NCBI GenBank assembly: GCA_003640385.1
Contig: RCAB01000867.1
Coordinates: 1 to 15,031 of the forward strand
Length of the DNA stretch: 15,031 bases
Origin: Setaria digitata
Taxonomy: Eukaryota; Nematoda; Chromadorea; Rhabditida; Setariidae
Direction of reading: 5' to 3'
This document shows, piece by piece, positions 13,459-15,031 of the stretch (its first letter is position 1; each line of letters opens with the position of its first letter). A program made the position numbers and the translations under genes. Below the pieces are notes generated by a model, which saw only the letters and a list, made by a program, of their open reading frames with translations, made no database searches and was not told the DNA's origin.

Positions 13459-15031
13459 CTGAAAAACAAACAGAAAGGTAAAAGGAAAGAAAAAGGCTAT
13501 TTATGGGAAAAGTCAACAATTGCTTACAGAATCTACGATTGTTCAACCGATCAGTGCACTAAACGGAACAACTCGACAACTGTTGTAGACGACGTATTTC
13601 AGGAATAAATAGCAGACTGATAATTTTTAACAACCCGCAGAACGGTAAGGAAGAAGTGATATCATTGTACAGAACAATTAGGTCACAGTAAATTAACAAA
13701 TAAAGACAATTATATGTAGCTACTGTAAGATATCAGTCTGATGCAGCAAATGTCTTATCATTTCTTATCAAAAAGATAACTGATAACAACATGACATTTA
13801 TGGAACAGAAGAAATCTCTGATTGATGCAGCAAATGTCATATCACTTCTTATCAAAAAGATAACTGACAACATGGCATTTATGGAACAGAAGAAATTTCT
13901 GATTGATGCAGCAAATGTCTTATCATTTCTTATCAAAAAGATAACTGACAACATGGAACAGAAGAAATCTCTGATTCTGATAAATATTTCCAATAACTGT
14001 GAAAATTATTCAATCAGTTCAGTACTGTACAAATTCCCTTCTACAAGACTGAAGCATCGGCCTCGCTCGAAAGCAGTACTTTGTGTCCTCACAAATAAGA
14101 AAAGGCCACAATTATCATTTAGCCAAAAACACACAAAAACAACAAAGGTAAATGAATAAACAAACAGTCCCATTAACAGCTGCACAGGCAAAAAATAGGA
14201 AAATTTGGGGAAAAAACACACATTTGTCTGTTTACAATTCTAATTTCAATAACAAACAGAAAAAAGGCCTTCCTGCTCATAAAATGAAGTCAAATGCTTC
14301 AAATTTACGAGTTTCTCAAGTCGAACTATTAATAGTTTGGGAAGATTCAGCAGTGCATGCCTTGCAAGTAACAAATTGTCATCAGGAAGTGCCGGAAAAT
14401 AACCGGGTCAGGTGTAAATACAGATGATATGTGGTTGGAGAACTGCTACATTACCAAATTCAATGGAATTTTCTCATAGTTCATCTGGAAATGTCAGTGA
14501 TTCTTGGATGTGTGTTCTGTTAATGCCACAATACGCAATCACTTTAATAATTAGTCGTCTTTCACTTTAATCTAATCTTTAATTGTCCAATCTAAGCAGA
14601 CTTCTCATATTTATTTCTACGAACTTTTTTCCTCCCAAACTCTCGAGAAAAGAGCAATCATTAAGAAGTACAGAGACATACGCCCACTGTCACCTAAAAC
14701 CACTTCAGTGAATTCTTTGCTTTGTTACATCAAATTTAAGGGCAAAAATATTCCCAAAAAATCCTGAAAGACGGTTGACTCATCTTCAAAATAGATGAAT
14801 CATTAAGATGACGAACAAATTATAGTGAGAAACAATCACTCGAAGAGAATTTAAGAGTGATTCACACTGTATCCACCTTACTTTCGAGCTTAATTATCAT
14901 TACTGCCAGATAAATCTCGAGACAGAGCACAGGATAATTATATAATCACATTAAACAAACCTGGTCTGNATTTGAACCCTGAAATTTGCGTAAAAATTGT
15001 CAGAATCAAAGAGTTTGCGCTTTTAATTTGG
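13459..15031. other. Less AT-rich region upstream of the second cystatin exon, content unassigned
   Basis: Apart from the 84/81/72-bp repeat, this stretch has several short open frames on both strands but none I can name. Examples are a leucine-rich minus-strand frame at 14407-14246 and plus-strand frames at 13791-14159 and 14152-14427. If the cystatin exon at 13458 belongs to a working gene, at least part of this is its intron. An N occurs at 14969. Confidence 0.5.
13739..13975. repeat. Three-unit tandem repeat of 84, 81 and 72 bp
   Basis: Units begin TGATGCAGCAAATGTC at 13739, 13823 and 13904; the third ends at 13975. Length differences are 3 nt (one AAC lost) and 9 nt (loss of GCATTTATG between two ATGG words). 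All lengths are multiples of 3, so the plus strand stays open as about 28-residue repeats (DAANVLSFLIKKITDN, MAFMEQKKFLI); the minus strand is also open. Most substitutions between units change the plus-strand amino acid, which does not favour selection on that frame. No known domain was recognised. Confidence 0.85.

Noticed and set aside
13304..13546. 80-codon minus-strand frame ending CHKSA
   Set aside because: It overlaps the cystatin exon in a different frame. The cystatin frame has a recognisable PW loop and an acceptor, and this one has neither.
14577..14767. About 63-codon stop-free plus-strand stretch (TLEKRAIIKKYRDIRPLSPK)
   Set aside because: No ATG, no recognised homology and no clear splice sites; within chance expectation for this length.
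14955..14985. tRNA B-box-like word GGTTCAAAT on the minus strand
   Set aside because: No A box, no acceptor stem and no cloverleaf around it; an N interrupts the word's flank.

Overview
The window looks like nuclear DNA of a filarial nematode (Onchocercidae). It is very AT-rich, its coding exons are small (about 80-190 bp) and separated by AT-rich GT-AG introns of roughly 200-930 bp, and it carries pieces of two cystatin genes whose reading frames closely resemble the secreted filarial cystatins (onchocystatin/CPI-2 type). No bacterial operon, CRISPR array, rRNA or convincing tRNA gene was seen.

All recognised genes lie on the minus strand. (1) At 1-159 is the first coding part of a secreted cystatin, cut by the window edge. 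(2) From 160 to 2258 is its upstream region, with a DR4-type half-site pair, a cluster of TATCCGG words, four copies of an approximately 40-bp repeat (three carrying a GATA-factor site), and a long inverted repeat. (3) From 2259 to 9009 (first recognised exon to 9039) is a complete malic enzyme gene of 13 exons, encoding 577 residues from the best ATG with every key active-site residue I could check. (4) From 9040 to about 13377 there is no recognisable gene, but three tandem arrays: an 8-bp array, a 13-unit 32-bp minisatellite and a roughly 13-unit 36-bp minisatellite. (5) At 13378-13458 is a single, intact last exon of a second cystatin. (6) From 13459 to the end is a less AT-rich stretch with an 84/81/72-bp tandem repeat and several open frames that I cannot assign.

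In the direction of transcription the order is cystatin 3' exon, malic enzyme, cystatin 5' exon. The malic enzyme gene therefore sits between two cystatin loci, or between a cystatin and a cystatin fragment. The two functions are unrelated (malate/pyruvate metabolism and secreted cysteine protease inhibition), so the grouping says more about tandem cystatin duplication than about a shared pathway. One intron holds an exact 152-bp tandem duplication with a single N at the junction, which is most likely an assembly artefact. Other Ns lie at 813 and 14969.
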